Positions 1 through 11,207 of a stretch of 64,000 bases of DNA are shown piece after piece (position 1 is the stretch's first letter; every line of letters starts with the position of its first letter). Source of the stretch: Vermamoeba vermiformis. Lineage: Eukaryota > Tubulinea > Echinamoebida. Under the pieces are notes generated by a model. The model worked only from the letters and a program-made list of their open reading frames with translations. It had not been told where the DNA came from and did not search any database. The DNA is taken from positions 372,001-436,000 of the forward strand of contig JBEWZL010000124.1 in NCBI GenBank assembly GCA_045837725.1, in the 5' to 3' direction. The position numbers and the translations under genes were made by a program.

Positions 1-1064
1 GAGAAACGTCGACCACCGATAGCGTCGATTTCGTCCATAAAAATTACACAAGGCTGGTGTTCACGAGCATAAGCAAACATTTCACGAATGACACGTGCAC
101 TTTCACCAATATATTTGTCGACAATAGCTGAGGACACGACCTTCAAGAAGTTGGCGTCGAGATTGCAAGCGACGGCACGAGCCAAGAGGGTCTTGCCAGT
201 ACCAGGAGGACCATAGAGCAGAACACCCTTGGGAGGCTTAATACCGACACGTTGGAACAGTTCAGGATTTGTGAGGGGCAATTCAATAACCTGCAGCACA
301 AAGGTGAGTCGCACAAGTACAAAAATGTCACGTGCAAAACAGTACCTCTCTGAGTTCTCTAATTTGATCGCTGAGACCACCGACTTCGTTGTAAGCGACT
401 TGACCAGGGTCTTCAGTTAACATGTTGAATACCACTAAAGGTAACATTTTGGTTAGGAACAAAAATTCTCGAGACTCGCTGAAAATGACTTACAAGGATC
501 AACTTCACGAGGCAATGATCGCATAATTGTGAGAGTGGTCATATCCAAGGCAACACGGGTACCTTGCTTCAGGCCGTCTTTGTTCACTTTGTTTCTGCAT
601 CCAACAACATAGCGAGGGCCACTAGAAGCCTTCACAATAACTAATATAATATAAGAAATTTGTTAAGAATATTTAAACGTGATATTTGTGGTCGAAAGTA
701 GAATTTGTTAAATTGCAAGAGAAAAAATTGCTGATGCAGATTGAAAAATTTTTCAGATTCAAACTTACATTTCTCCTCATCCAATTTTTTTAATACTTCT
801 CCGACAATTTGTCCAACACTTTGAAGAGCCTTCAAATCATCTTCTGATTTATCATAGTCTCCTTTCAATTTTCTCATCTCCTCTCGGACTGAAAAATTAC
901 TTTGTTAGCAACAAAACAACGCCATAATTTGATTAATAATTTAGCAGTATTATTTAGTAATACTTACGGTTTTTAACTTTAGTTTCATATTCTCTGTGTT
1001 GAAGGAGCTTGCTGCGATAATTTTCAAGAGCCTTTTGCTTCTTTTGTTCTTCTGTTTCAGCCAT
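1..1064 (-). CDS. RPT4: 26S proteasome regulatory ATPase Rpt4 (PSMC6/S10b), 5' part only
   Basis: This is one of the six AAA ATPases of the 19S proteasome base, which unfold ubiquitinated substrates and thread them into the 20S core. Exons (minus strand) are 968-1064, 769-888, 494-640, 346-434 and 1-290, and the gene runs off the left edge of the window. The start is the ATG at 1064. The sequence shows an N-terminal coiled coil, the OB-domain motif GPRYVVGC, the PREVDP linker, Walker A GPPGTGKT and the Walker B stretch [12 protein letters not shown]. The motif [15 protein letters not shown] matches Rpt4 rather than the other five Rpt subunits. Introns are about 55-130 nt with GTAAGT-type or GTAC donors. 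The second half of the AAA domain and the C-terminus lie outside the window. The identification is firm; only exon edges could move slightly. Confidence 0.96.
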
Positions 1065-1418
1065 TGTGCTTATTATATTATTTTACGCCACACAAATAGG
1101 TCAATAAGAGTGGTGTTCTAATTTAAATGATATAATTTTTGAATTTTTTCAAGCTGACAAAAATTTTGCTAGCGAAGCAAGTTGGGTGTCATTTCCTCAC
1201 GCACGTGATCGACTGACTGCCAAGTATCGACCAAAAGTTCGCATGAATAGGGGACCCTTTTGTTGATGAGAAGGGAAGGTCTTGGATTTGGGTGATCAAG
1301 CATCCAGAGAAAAGCACACCAACTTAAAATAAAAATAATATTTTACAGGGTTTATTGATCGGCTAAATCTAACAGTATCGAAGACAGGTGCTGCGCTGAG
1401 AGGCTAAATAAGACTCAA
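1065..1418. other. Spacer: Rpt4 upstream region and 3' end of the coiled-coil gene
   Basis: The 354 bp lie between two minus-strand genes. A minus-strand AATAAA (plus-strand TTTATT near 1351) fits polyadenylation of the coiled-coil gene ending at 1419. The rest is presumably the Rpt4 promoter and includes one CACGTG hexamer near 1203. I see no gene here. Confidence 0.5.
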
Positions 1419-2397
1419 TTAGTTTTCCATCGCTTGGATGCAACACAAAGTAACGTACTCTTGGACAGGCGGAGCACCTTCTTTGAGAATCTGTTCTACA
1501 CTTGACTGAGGTCGCTTCAACATCTGTACAACGCGTTGTGTCTCTTCGACCTTGGCCTTGGTAGGAGGCAGCTGTTCTCGTACATTATCGTAGTTCTTCA
1601 TTAACTGACTGGCACGTGTTTCATTCGCCTTTAATTGTTTGCTCAGCTCCATATCCTGCACATCAACAAACATTAGTAAGAGTAACAAGTGTATTCTAGA
1701 ATTGCGTGATATAGTTCTGTCTGAACGTACCTCTTGTATGGCTTCATAAGACTCCTCGTCACTTTCTTCATCGCGATTCTGTTCGTAGCCAGTAATCGCT
1801 TCACTCTCGCGCTTAAGTTTCTGTGCAAGATGTTCTGTAATAGCTGTAGAAGCTTGCGCCCTAGTAGCGTGAGAGTCAGTATAAGTGTCAAGGGTATTGG
1901 CCAGTAGTTCGAATTACCATGTGTCCTCTAGTCGCTTTACTGCTACGGCGAGTTGTTCGTCGTAATTAGCGAGTGATTCCAAAGGGTTTGGAACGTCTTT
2001 TTTCTCTGTTTTCGAAATCGTTAGACCGTTATCGATAAATTAGATCTTGCTCGTACTGTCTTTTGAAGCCTTCTTCTCTGGTCCAAATATATCGTACAAA
2101 AATTCTTCAAGAGCTTTTTTATGCTTTTCCTCTTGTTTCTGAGTTAAGTCCTCTCGCAGATCCACTAAGTGTTCTTCAAGAGCCTTCATCGAATAGGTGT
2201 CGATTAGAATATTGTGGAATTATTTATATTGGAGAAAATTGATTCTGATAATTTGTAATTGAGCGACGAAGATCTTCACGGTCGAAAAATAATTATCATT
2301 CGCCGCTTGAAGCAATAACGTGATCAATAATTAAAAAAAATCATACCTCTTTAGAACCCTTTCGTAGGTTTTTTATATCTTCGTGATTTAAACTCAT
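1419..2397 (-). CDS. Coiled-coil protein of unknown function, about 210 aa
   Basis: Five exons (2347-2397, 2057-2183, 2005-1918, 1860-1731, 1655-1419 on the minus strand) join in phase to a 210-residue protein beginning MSLNHEDIKNLRKG. It is rich in Glu, Lys and Gln, with long predicted helices: an N-terminal heptad stretch (LEEHLVDLREDL), an acidic patch (NRDEESDEESYE) and a second helical segment (KANETRASQLMKNYDNV). I see no catalytic motif, signal peptide or membrane segment. The size and all-helical composition would fit a small scaffold or complex subunit, but I do not recognise the family and assign no function. The exon joins rest on phase and splice consensus alone, so the second exon's 5' edge is the least certain part. 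Confidence 0.68.
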
Positions 2398-2720
2398 TGT
2401 AATATATTAGATTCAATTATTGGCGCCAAATCGACCTAACTTTCTGGCGCTTTGTCTCTTAGCTCTATATTCGTATCAATATAATACGATTAATTTACAA
2501 TAGAGCAGTGGTACTGCAACTAACCAAACAACATTAATCTCGTAGTTTGGCGTCTCCCGCCAAAAATTCTGGGCAACGGACAAATTTTGTCGTGAGGATT
2601 AAACATAACCAAGCCTTATATACATCATTAATTTATTAAGATAAACAAATAAATTGGATGAACGGATCGATTCTGTTCGGTATAATTACAGGCGTGTACT
2701 TGGATGTGATCAGGATGTGT
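2398..2720. other. Spacer: coiled-coil gene promoter and kinase 3' end
   Basis: This AT-rich 323 bp lies between two minus-strand genes. A minus-strand AATAAA (TTTATT near 2632) sits about 85 bp past the kinase stop codon and fits its poly(A) signal. The remainder is upstream of the coiled-coil gene. No gene is seen. Confidence 0.5.
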
Positions 2721-5700
2721 TTAAGCCTTCTTCTTGGCCGCAACCTCATCCCAAGCAGATTGGTTTTGTTTGAAGTTCTCTTTGACGGTCTCAAGCAATG
2801 TCACGACCTCTTTAGCCGAAGGTCTGTTTTCGGGCTTGGCGTCGCAGCATCTCTTGAAAACCTCCGCAATAGGAGCGGGTGTCGAGTCGGGCAATGTAGG
2901 ACGAAGACCTTGAGCTGCTTGCACCAAAATTTGGAAGTCGAATTGCAAGTGCTTGTACTCGCTGAAGGGTTGTTCGTAGTGACCCCTGAAAGTTTCTGTT
3001 AGTCTCTGCGGACAATAACACTGCATGAATAACTGGCTACTTACTTGATGACACGAACGATCAACTCCCAGATGACCATACCCATGCTGTACACGTCAGA
3101 CTTGTCGGTGAATGAAGTGCCACCGAAGATCTCAGGAGCGCAGTAAGCAAAAGTACCGCAAAGCTTCTTGAAGGTCTCCATGTTACCACCAGTAGTGAAT
3201 CGAGACAAGCCAAAGTCGGCTACTTTGATCTTCCAGTCAGCAGTGACGAGCAAGTTGAGAGACTTCAAGTCACGGTGCACGATCTGAGGATCCCAGCCGT
3301 GGAGCACTGCGATACCATTGGCCATTTCAATCGCAATGTTGAGGGCACGTTCCCAGTTAATATCGAGAGTCTTGTCGTTCAAGACATGGTAGAGTGAGCC
3401 ACGAGCGCAGAACTCCATGACCATCATGAGAGGCTTCAAGCTAGCACCATAGAACTGAATCATGAACGGCGACTTAACGGCATTCATAATCTTAAACTCC
3501 TTCTTGAACTCTTCAATTTGTGCGTCCATGTTGACGTTCGACAAAACCTTGACGGCAACTTCCTTTTCTCTCCAACGGGCCTTGTATACTTTTCCTGAAG
3601 CACCAGCACCCAACTCCTTTGTGTATTCGATTTCGTTGGCATCAATTTCGCCACTGACTTCTGACAGCTTCTCTTTGAAGTTGTCGGTCAGATCTTGGGA
3701 GTGAGCCATCACGTTGGCCTTGATTTCTTGGGCAGAAACTGTCTTTGCGAGGCCGGGACCGACGGGAGCAGGAGCGTTCTTTTCTTGCTCCTCTTTCTCC
3801 TTTGCTAAGCGGGCCTTGATCACTTCAATCTCCTTAAAGAACTTGACTTGCTTGCCGCCAGGCAGAGAAATGCCCATGTTTTGTAGCCTGTCCTCATCAA
3901 CAAGGACTAACAATTCGGGTTTGAAAAGCTCGTCTTTGATAAATTCCATCAAGTGCGACTCCAGCTCCACGGAAATAAGCAAATTGTTCAAATCTAAAGT
4001 CCGCGAGTTAGCACTGGAACAGACTAGCGTTATATATGACAGACTCACTTTGTACATCGGCGAGAGTCTTCTTAATCTTAATCAAATCGGGGTGAGGGTT
4101 CTTGGCCATGTTTTCTTCCAACAAGTCAGCGGGGGTCTTGCCGGCCTTGTTCTTGCAAGCGGGATCGGCACCACCTCGAATGAGTGTTTCCACCAAATCG
4201 ACACGAGCAAGACTACAGATCATTAGTTCAACTTAACTAGAAGTAAGCGAGAAAACATACTGCACGGCGTAGTGTAAAGGAGTGTCGCCAGACTCTGAAG
4301 TTGTAGCGTTAGGTGAAGCACCTTTGCCGAGGAGCATTTCGACAAGCATCAGACGGACTTTGTTGTTGAAGATTGCCTTGTGCAGCGGTGTCTCTCCGTT
4401 CTTCTTGCTTTGGGCGTTCACACTGCCTCCCTTCTTAATGAGTTCTCGACCAATGAAAGGGCAGTTTAGAGATAAAGTCTTCTCGCAAAAATAGTGCAAA
4501 GGTGTTGTGTGGTCTTGGTTCTTAATGCCGCAGTCTGTTTGTTCGAATTGAATCAGGTCTAAAAGAATGGCGTCGGGAATATCTGAAATCATCACGGCTG
4601 AGTGCATAATACTGAATCCTCTTCGATCTTGAATGTTGATATTAGCTTTGTCGGGGTGTTGTCTAGACAAAAGTAGAGTGTTAGATCGGTCAGATCAGGT
4701 CAATAGAACCCGTACTTGTAATGTTTCAGCAGCTCTCGGACTAATTCTTCGTCTTTCTTCTTAATAGCAAGGGCGAGAGGTGTTTCGTCTTCGCGATTAA
4801 AGTCATTTAACTTGGTTGGGTCGCTTTGAATGATCAAGGCGATGCGATCAGTATCTGAGTTCAAAACGGCTGTGTGAAGCGGCCTGTTGCCCATATGACC
4901 AAAAATATATCGTTGCATCGTTCTTACTGCGCGCTCTTCGTCCGCAAAACCGCTCAAAATGTACTTGAAATAAACGTTATTCTTTGAAATATTTCGGGTT
5001 AGTCTTACTTTTTTGTTGCCGAAAGTCACGATTTTAACTCCACCTCCAGGCTGAATATCGCAATCTAGCACTTCGTCTGTTGGAATTACTTTCTATAACG
5101 ACAGTATCGTTAATTTAAATCGCGCGACATTATTTTGAACTGTCGGCACTTACTTTGTAATCGGATTTCAAGACACCCTTCTTGCCGTAGTAGCATGCGT
5201 AATTATTCGTCAAAAATAATTTGCCGTTGTTAGGGCCACCCTTGAGCGAGCATGTGATGCCTAAGAATGGAATTCGTTATTATCGAACAGAAGTCGAAAC
5301 TGACCGTAAAAGGAATTATGAAGTAATTGCATCATATTATTAGGAGTGTATTATTTGGCGTCGGCAGTGGAGTCTATTTTCTTTTAAATGACGAAATTCT
5401 GAAAAAACGACGGATCGGAGCTGATCACGGACTTACATTCTCTAAGATTCTCATCAGGCAAATCAAAGTGCTTCACAAAGTCCAAGACATCCTTGTCCGA
5501 TACTTGCTCTTTGCCGCCAGCCACAGACCGCGATGAAGCACGGGAGCTAAGGTTTGTGGTTGACTGAAATGAAAGGGTTAATAATTTGATCAAAATAATA
5601 CAAAATCAACGTAATTTAGTGCACAAGTGATTTTTGATATTGTATAGATATAAAGCTCCATTTAAAAGATCGCATTCAGCTAACCGCGCTTAAATTATTA

Positions 5701-5989
5701 AATTGTATCAGAAATAGTTGAAAGACATGATTTGAGGCAAACTAATATCATTTATAATGTTCCTTTTCTAATTTTCATTTTTGGAAGTAAAGTAAATTGG
5801 GGTATAAAAAAAAAAGTCCAACAAACTAAATCAGAGTTACAAAATTGATTATATGGTGCCTATAAACGAATGGATGAATTTTTGTAAATAGGCCAATTTG
5901 ATATTAGCCATATAGGGCGGTTGATTGTCCGTGTTGCTGAATCGATCAGTTGGAGATCGGCTTACATTGGTATTGTGTATCGACGACAT
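2721..5989 (-). CDS. GRAM-ankyrin-SAM-TKL protein kinase, 804 aa
   Basis: Eight exons (5966-5989, 5437-5563, 5154-5260, 4716-5092, 4261-4662, 4049-4212, 3045-3993, 2721-2985) close exactly in frame. The domains in order are: a short Ser-rich N-terminus; a GRAM-like lipid/protein-binding domain at about residues 40-150 (GKLFLTNNYACYYG, ending near SGFADEERA); six or seven ankyrin repeats at about 152-400 (several TPLHYA-type repeats); a SAM-like domain at about 406-460; and a protein kinase domain at about 523-795. The kinase has GAGASGKVYKA, the VAIK-type Lys (VAVKVL), HRDLKSLN, DFGLS and APE, so it looks active. HRDLKSLN is typical of the tyrosine-kinase-like (TKL) group that is expanded in amoebozoans. 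It is probably a signalling kinase with membrane and partner docking at its N-terminus; the substrate is unknown. Its first intron is about 400 nt, long for this locus. Confidence 0.9.
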
Positions 5990-6102
5990 GTGTTATCGTA
6001 TTATCTATCTATAATATACAAATTAAAAGGCCGCACTGAGCATTCGGCCTTCGTGTGACTCGATACGGCAAAATACAAAAATGAAACACACTCGAACTTC
6101 GA

Positions 6103-6417
6103 TCAAGCTTCTGTTCGGAGGCGGAGGATATCAAAACATTGCGTGTATTCAAATACACCGACGAAACTCGGCATAGGATGCAACCTTAAAACAAGTAGTC
6201 CCAAATCTAACATTAGATGGGCTGCAGCATTTGGCAGGCCGGTATACTTCGCAATCGCTAGCTGGGCTACCAAAGATACGATCTTGAGACCTCTGATATA
6301 GTACTGAAGTGTTTTGTACCGGGTTTGTTTCAGTTCCGTTTTGAATCTTGCTTCATCCACGCGCGTGTCATAGGCTAAGAGCGATGATTTACTATAATTA
6401 ATCAACAATATGGACAT
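6103..6417 (-). CDS. Small ORF, 104 aa, starting 2 nt after the CysRS stop
   Basis: This intron-less ORF begins with an ATG two bases after the TAA of the cysteinyl-tRNA synthetase on the same strand. It encodes a basic, partly hydrophobic protein: one helix around IRGLKIVSLVAQLAIA and another around AHLMLDLGLLVLRL could be short membrane segments. I do not recognise it. If it were only 3' UTR, CysRS would have a 430-nt spacer to the next gene, longer than most 3' spacers here. If it is coding, it must be read from a dicistronic transcript or from a promoter inside the last CysRS exon. Only about 113 bp separate its stop from the kinase start codon. A chance ORF of this length cannot be excluded. 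Confidence 0.4.
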   Translation of the reverse strand: MSILLINYSKSSLLAYDTRVDEARFKTELKQTRYKTLQYYIRGLKIVSLVAQLAIAKYTGLPNAAAHLMLDLGLLVLRLHPMPSFVGVFEYTQCFDILRLRTEA

Positions 6418-6419
6418 TG

Positions 6420-9292
6420 TTATTTAATGTTAAGTTCCTTTTTGAGATCGTCAATGGTTTGTTGCATTGTTTCGAGCACGTGCGGATCTTCTTTCAACTT
6501 CAACAAGTACTTATCATTGGATTGCTTTTGCTTGTTGTAATCCGTTTCGATCTTCTTCTTGGCATTCTTTGACAATTCTTTGCCGGTTTCGTCCTTATCA
6601 GGCAAGGGTTGACCAGGCTTGGGGAAAAGAAGAATGAGTTACAGGCTCAGTTGCCTTGACAGCTGAAGCACACTTACAGCCCAAGTGATGTTGTAGCTAG
6701 ACTTGATCAAGTCTTCAGGAGACACGGCCCACTTCTTCATTTGTTCGAGTTCGCGCTCCAACAACTCTTTCTTCTTCAACTTCTTGGCACGTTCTCGCTC
6801 TTGCTCGTTGCGCTTCTTGTCCTCGCGCTCACTGACAATAGGGTTAGACGAGTCCGAGGTTATGCTGATGGTAACTTACCGAAGGAGTTGTTCTCGAGGA
6901 ACAAATGAGAACGGGAACTCGCTCTCGTCAGCAATCTTGACACCAAGTTCGACCATGTCTTCGTCGCGGAACTTGTCGCAGATCTTCAACAAATCACCTG
7001 CGGCCTTGTTCTCCTTAGCAGCAGCACGAACGGCGTTACGGAAGTTGGAGAACACTTCAACGTAGGGACGAGCAACTTCGTCCTTGGACAAGCCAGATCC
7101 AGCTTCTTCGGATTGGAAGCCAAACTCTTTCTTGTTGTCAATAACACCGAAGACTCGCAAGATCTTAGTGACGTATACAGCGACCTTCTTCAACAAGTAG
7201 CCCTTGCGTTCAGGGTTATTAGTGAGGTAAGAGTTGGCACTGTTAACGAGGTACGAGAGCTGTTGAATAGCCTCCTTGGTGTTGAAGTTGTCCAGCAAAG
7301 CAGCGTGCACTTTGTTTTGCTTCTCCATCAACTCGTTGTGCAAGGTAACGTCAGCCTTGTTCCAGGCCTCAGTCTTCTTAGCACCTTTGCGCTCTTGGAG
7401 GATGTTGTCCACCTTCAAGAAGAACTCGAAGAAAGTGGTTTCCTTGCTTTGAACGTCCTCCATCGTGTTTTGACGTTGGTAGTTCATGCCTTTGTCCCAT
7501 GATTGGAGCAAGAACAACATTCGCAACTGTCTGGCGGTGTGGCCTGACTTGCCGTTCATACCCAAGGCATCACGAATAGTGATGAAGTTCTTCAACGACT
7601 TGGACATCTTCAAGCCGTCAATGTTCAAGTGGCCAGCGTGCAAGAAGTAGTTCACCCATTGGTCGTTGTTGAAGTAAGCCTCAGATTGAGCCAACTCGTT
7701 GTCGTGGTGAGGGAACTTCAAGTCTTCACCGCCAGAGTGGACGTCCATCGTCTTGCCCAAAATCTTGCCAGCCATAGCACTGCACTCAATGTGCCAGCCA
7801 GGACGACCTCTGCCCCAAGGGCTGTCCCAAGCGGGCTCACCGGGCTTAGAGGCCTTCCACAATGCAAAATCGTTGCTATTGCGCTTCTCTTCACCTCCTG
7901 ATGCAAGAGCTCCTTCACCTTCTGCGAGCAACTTGTTGTTGCCGATTGACCAGGGCTCCAATTTGCCATAGTGGTGATCCTTAGCTGCGGTGAAGGCAGC
8001 GGTGTCAAAGTAAACAGATTTGGGACCGTCAGAGCTCTCTTTGGCAACATAGCTGTCACGTGTCAGAACAAGGTTTATAAATTTAAGTTTATCTTACGCG
8101 AAGCCGTTATCGATGATCTTTTGCACCATTTCGGTAATTTCAGGAACGTATTCGCTGACACGAGTCAAGACGTCGGGAGTTCGGATACCAAGAGCTTTCA
8201 TATCATCCAAGAATTCTTGTTCGTACCTGTAATGTTACAGTTAGTTTTTGGTGATAGCTGCCTAGACACTTGATTACATACTTCAAGGAGTGGTCTCGGC
8301 TCAATTCTTTCATCAATTCTTGATCAACAGTCTTGCCGAAGCGACCATCCAACACTTCTGAGAGAACGTCCTTTGCATCGTCAATAATAGTCACTGGAGG
8401 GTTAGGCTCATCGACAGCAGTGCGTGCTTTCTAATAGGCGGGTTAAATTACATTTTCAGACTATATTGAGCACTTACTTTGGCAGCAGCGAGCTTCTCCT
8501 CAGTGAGCTGAGTTTCAGCCTTAATTTCTTCTTCTTTGCGCTTGCCCTGTTCTTTCTCGGCCTTCAGCTCAGCAAGCTTCTTTTCGAGCTTGCTAATGTA
8601 ACCGTCCCATGACTCGTGCAAATCCTTGATAACTTCTTCAGTGATTGCGTTGTGTTTTCCTCTGTAGACATCGAACAAGTGATTTCTTCGAGCGCGAATA
8701 ATAATCTTGTCGTCAATGTCAGTGATGTTCATCACCATAAACACTGCAATCGAGTCAGTTATTGGTACTAGTGACTATTTGTCCCACTTACCATCATAGC
8801 CAAAGTAATCTTCCATAATTCGTCGAATAATATCGAATGTAAGGTAGTTTCTATAACAACGTTAGTACGATAAGGCACGTTATTAAAGTTCTCACCTGGC
8901 ATGGCCCAAGTGCGACGAGTCGTAGACGGTTGGACCGCAAATATACCAAGTAACAGTCTTGCCATTTTGAGGCACGAAGTTCTCCAGTTGACTGGTGAGA
9001 CTGTTGTTAACCTTCAGACCTATTCGATAAGAGTAAATAATTTGAAATTGACATCTAAGCAGAAAAATATTTTTAACGCAGCGTTTAAAGGATTCAACCT
9101 GAGGCGCAAAATTACTGATTAAATCGTAGAATTATTTAATCAATTTTTGTGGAAGCGATCCAAATTAAAATCAGCTCGCAATGCGAAACAATTGCGAATC
9201 AACAGATAAGAATAATTTTTACCTGTAACAAATCCACCACTAGGGGTAGCCCATGGTGGTTGCTCTTTTTTTTGTTTCGCTTGCTTTTCCAT
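6420..9292 (-). CDS. CARS1: Cysteinyl-tRNA synthetase, cytosolic type, 773 aa
   Basis: This class I synthetase charges tRNA-Cys. Nine exons (9223-9292, 8896-9019, 8792-8850, 8478-8743, 8282-8430, 8098-8226, 6880-8052, 6678-6831, 6420-6617) give 773 aa, close to the animal cytosolic enzyme. Visible signatures are [18 protein letters not shown] (HIGH-type, about residue 60), the eukaryotic insertion after [30 protein letters not shown] with zinc-ligand residues, KMSKSLKNF (about 415-423), and the Lys/Glu-rich eukaryotic C-terminal extension. The start at 9292 gives the expected length. An upstream ATG at 9409 opens a short reading frame (MSIFAVHHRFKTIDIN) ending at a GTACGT donor, but that donor does not join in frame, so it may be leader or an alternative organelle-targeted start. 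Confidence 0.95.
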
Positions 9293-9489
9293 CTAATCCA
9301 ATAAAATCAGTTAATATTTTTGCTGATCCTCCTGAAGTATTAAACCAAATAATACGTACTTGTTGATGTCGATGGTCTTAAAACGATGATGAACTGCGAA
9401 AATACTCATAAAACTTGGTTACGTGGCGATCAGCCCTGGTTTACGATCTTTAACTTGCAGGATACACTTTTTATTTACAAGAGATTTAA

Positions 9490-11122
9490 CTACACAAAAA
9501 CGCCAGTCAGACCAACAGAAACCACAAATGGATACAAGAACACCGTGGTTAAGAAGTAGAAGATCAGACCAAAGAAGATGCTAATAGGCAATGCAGGGAG
9601 GGCTTTGCGATACACTGCTAGCAAGATGATGGTCAAGAACAAGCCCTATTGATCGGGTCAGACAGTCAATATAACACAACCGTTTTAACGTACCTGGACA
9701 ATAGCAATGAAGCAGGTGAACACGGTTAAAATGTCAAACAGCGCTGCACGACCAACGAGCACACTGTAGAACACAAAGTCACCGAGACCTAACTTGACAC
9801 CACGCTCTGCAGACCAGTATGAGTGCTATTCTAAGCTACGCAAGGTGTGCGGTACTTACTTGGCTCCTCATCATCCTCTTCACCAGCCTCGGCCTCTTCA
9901 GGACTAGTGGCCATCATGATCCACACACTCGCTGCAATTGCGTCAGTTTGAGCAGTTCTGATAGGAACAGTACATACCACTGTAAATGAGTGCTGGGATT
10001 GGTTCGTCTCGTTCTTGGGCTGTCTCCACGAGGACCTTCAACGGACCTTTAGGGCACAACACGGCGAACAAATCTGTCTATTGTTAATAAAACGGCGAAA
10101 TTTGAAGCAACGTAGCTACCATAAATGGCGATGAGGGCGAGCAATGACCAAGTGGTCCAAGGAGGCAGCTGAGTGAACACAATAGCCTATTGTGCTGTGT
10201 TAATATACCCTTGTAAGGAAAGATGAGGCTGATACGTACCAAGATTGCACTAATGATCACCAAGTAGCCCTGATTGACACGCAAAGGTGCGTGCCAGAAC
10301 ACGGATAGAATGCCGACCACAGCAAAGTTCCACACTAAAATGCTGAACGTGAAATAGTCGACTGCAATGTTCATGTTGGCTGCTATGGCACTAGGGTACA
10401 TTATAGGATGAGTTCGTGGAAGGGGTAGTTTGAACTGCTCGTGCAACTTACTACAACAAGTAGCCACCCAATACGCCTAACATTAGCACTACGGATAGGA
10501 CCATCCAGCCGTAGATGACTTTGAGACAGCGGTATTTGTACAGTAGCACCATAATTACCGTCACCACAATTAGCATGCCCACGATAACTAACGCGTTCAA
10601 TATTGAACCAAAGAACTTGGTCCAGTTCGAATCATCTTGCTTCTCTTCGTAGACCATGGCGTAGCTGTATATGGCGGGTTATAAATGAATATTGTTGCAA
10701 GCGAACTAGTTACCTGAAGCCACCACCGCCACCTCCTCCGCCACCGCCATACTGAAACATTGACATGGAGCGGATAATAACAACCACGAGCACCATTGTA
10801 ATGGCAACGGGCACTAAAATTTGAGTGATACTCTCCGCTGCCACTTCAATTTCTTCGTTGTCATCAAAAGCAGATCTAAATTTGTAATTTTTAATATTTT
10901 CGAAATTGAAAATCATAATAATAAATTAAATAATATGCCCGCATCTAATATACATTAAACCTACTTTCGTAAATTTGTGCCACGTTCTAGCTGCACACCT
11001 TCAATAAAAATCTCTTCTTCGACCTCTTGAGCCTCTTCTCTAATATCGTTATTATCCCCATCATCTTCTTGATGTGGACGATCCTCAGACACTAATAGTC
11101 GTTGTTCTTCTTGGTCTGCCAT
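9490..11122 (-). CDS. PSEN: Presenilin, catalytic aspartyl protease of gamma-secretase, 395 aa
   Basis: Nine exons (10965-11122, 10714-10875, 10452-10664, 10240-10390, 10120-10186, 9978-10073, 9860-9931, 9694-9806, 9490-9645) give a polytopic membrane protein. The two catalytic aspartates are present: the YD motif in transmembrane segment 6 (about residue 251) and GLGD in segment 7 (about 316), followed by the PAL motif in [11 protein letters not shown] (about 361). Other matches are [33 protein letters not shown] and [17 protein letters not shown]. The cytosolic loop between the two aspartates is very short. The hydrophilic loop after the first membrane segment contains a run of ten glycines, which is unusual. 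The N-terminus is acidic. Gamma-secretase acts in endosomal and plasma membranes; the partners nicastrin, APH-1 and PEN-2 are not in this window. Confidence 0.95.
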
Positions 11123-11207
11123 TAGCGCTGTGTGCAACCGACTCAAAAGTTAACGAGAAATTAATTTATAACTCTCTGTCCCTGTTTATCACCACACTCT
11201 GAGTGCC
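11123..11207. promoter_or_regulatory. Shared divergent promoter, presenilin / DCC protein
   Basis: Only 85 bp separate the two start codons of oppositely transcribed genes, so any core promoter elements and both 5' leaders must share this AT-rich stretch. I see no clear TATA box. The call rests on layout only. Confidence 0.55.
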
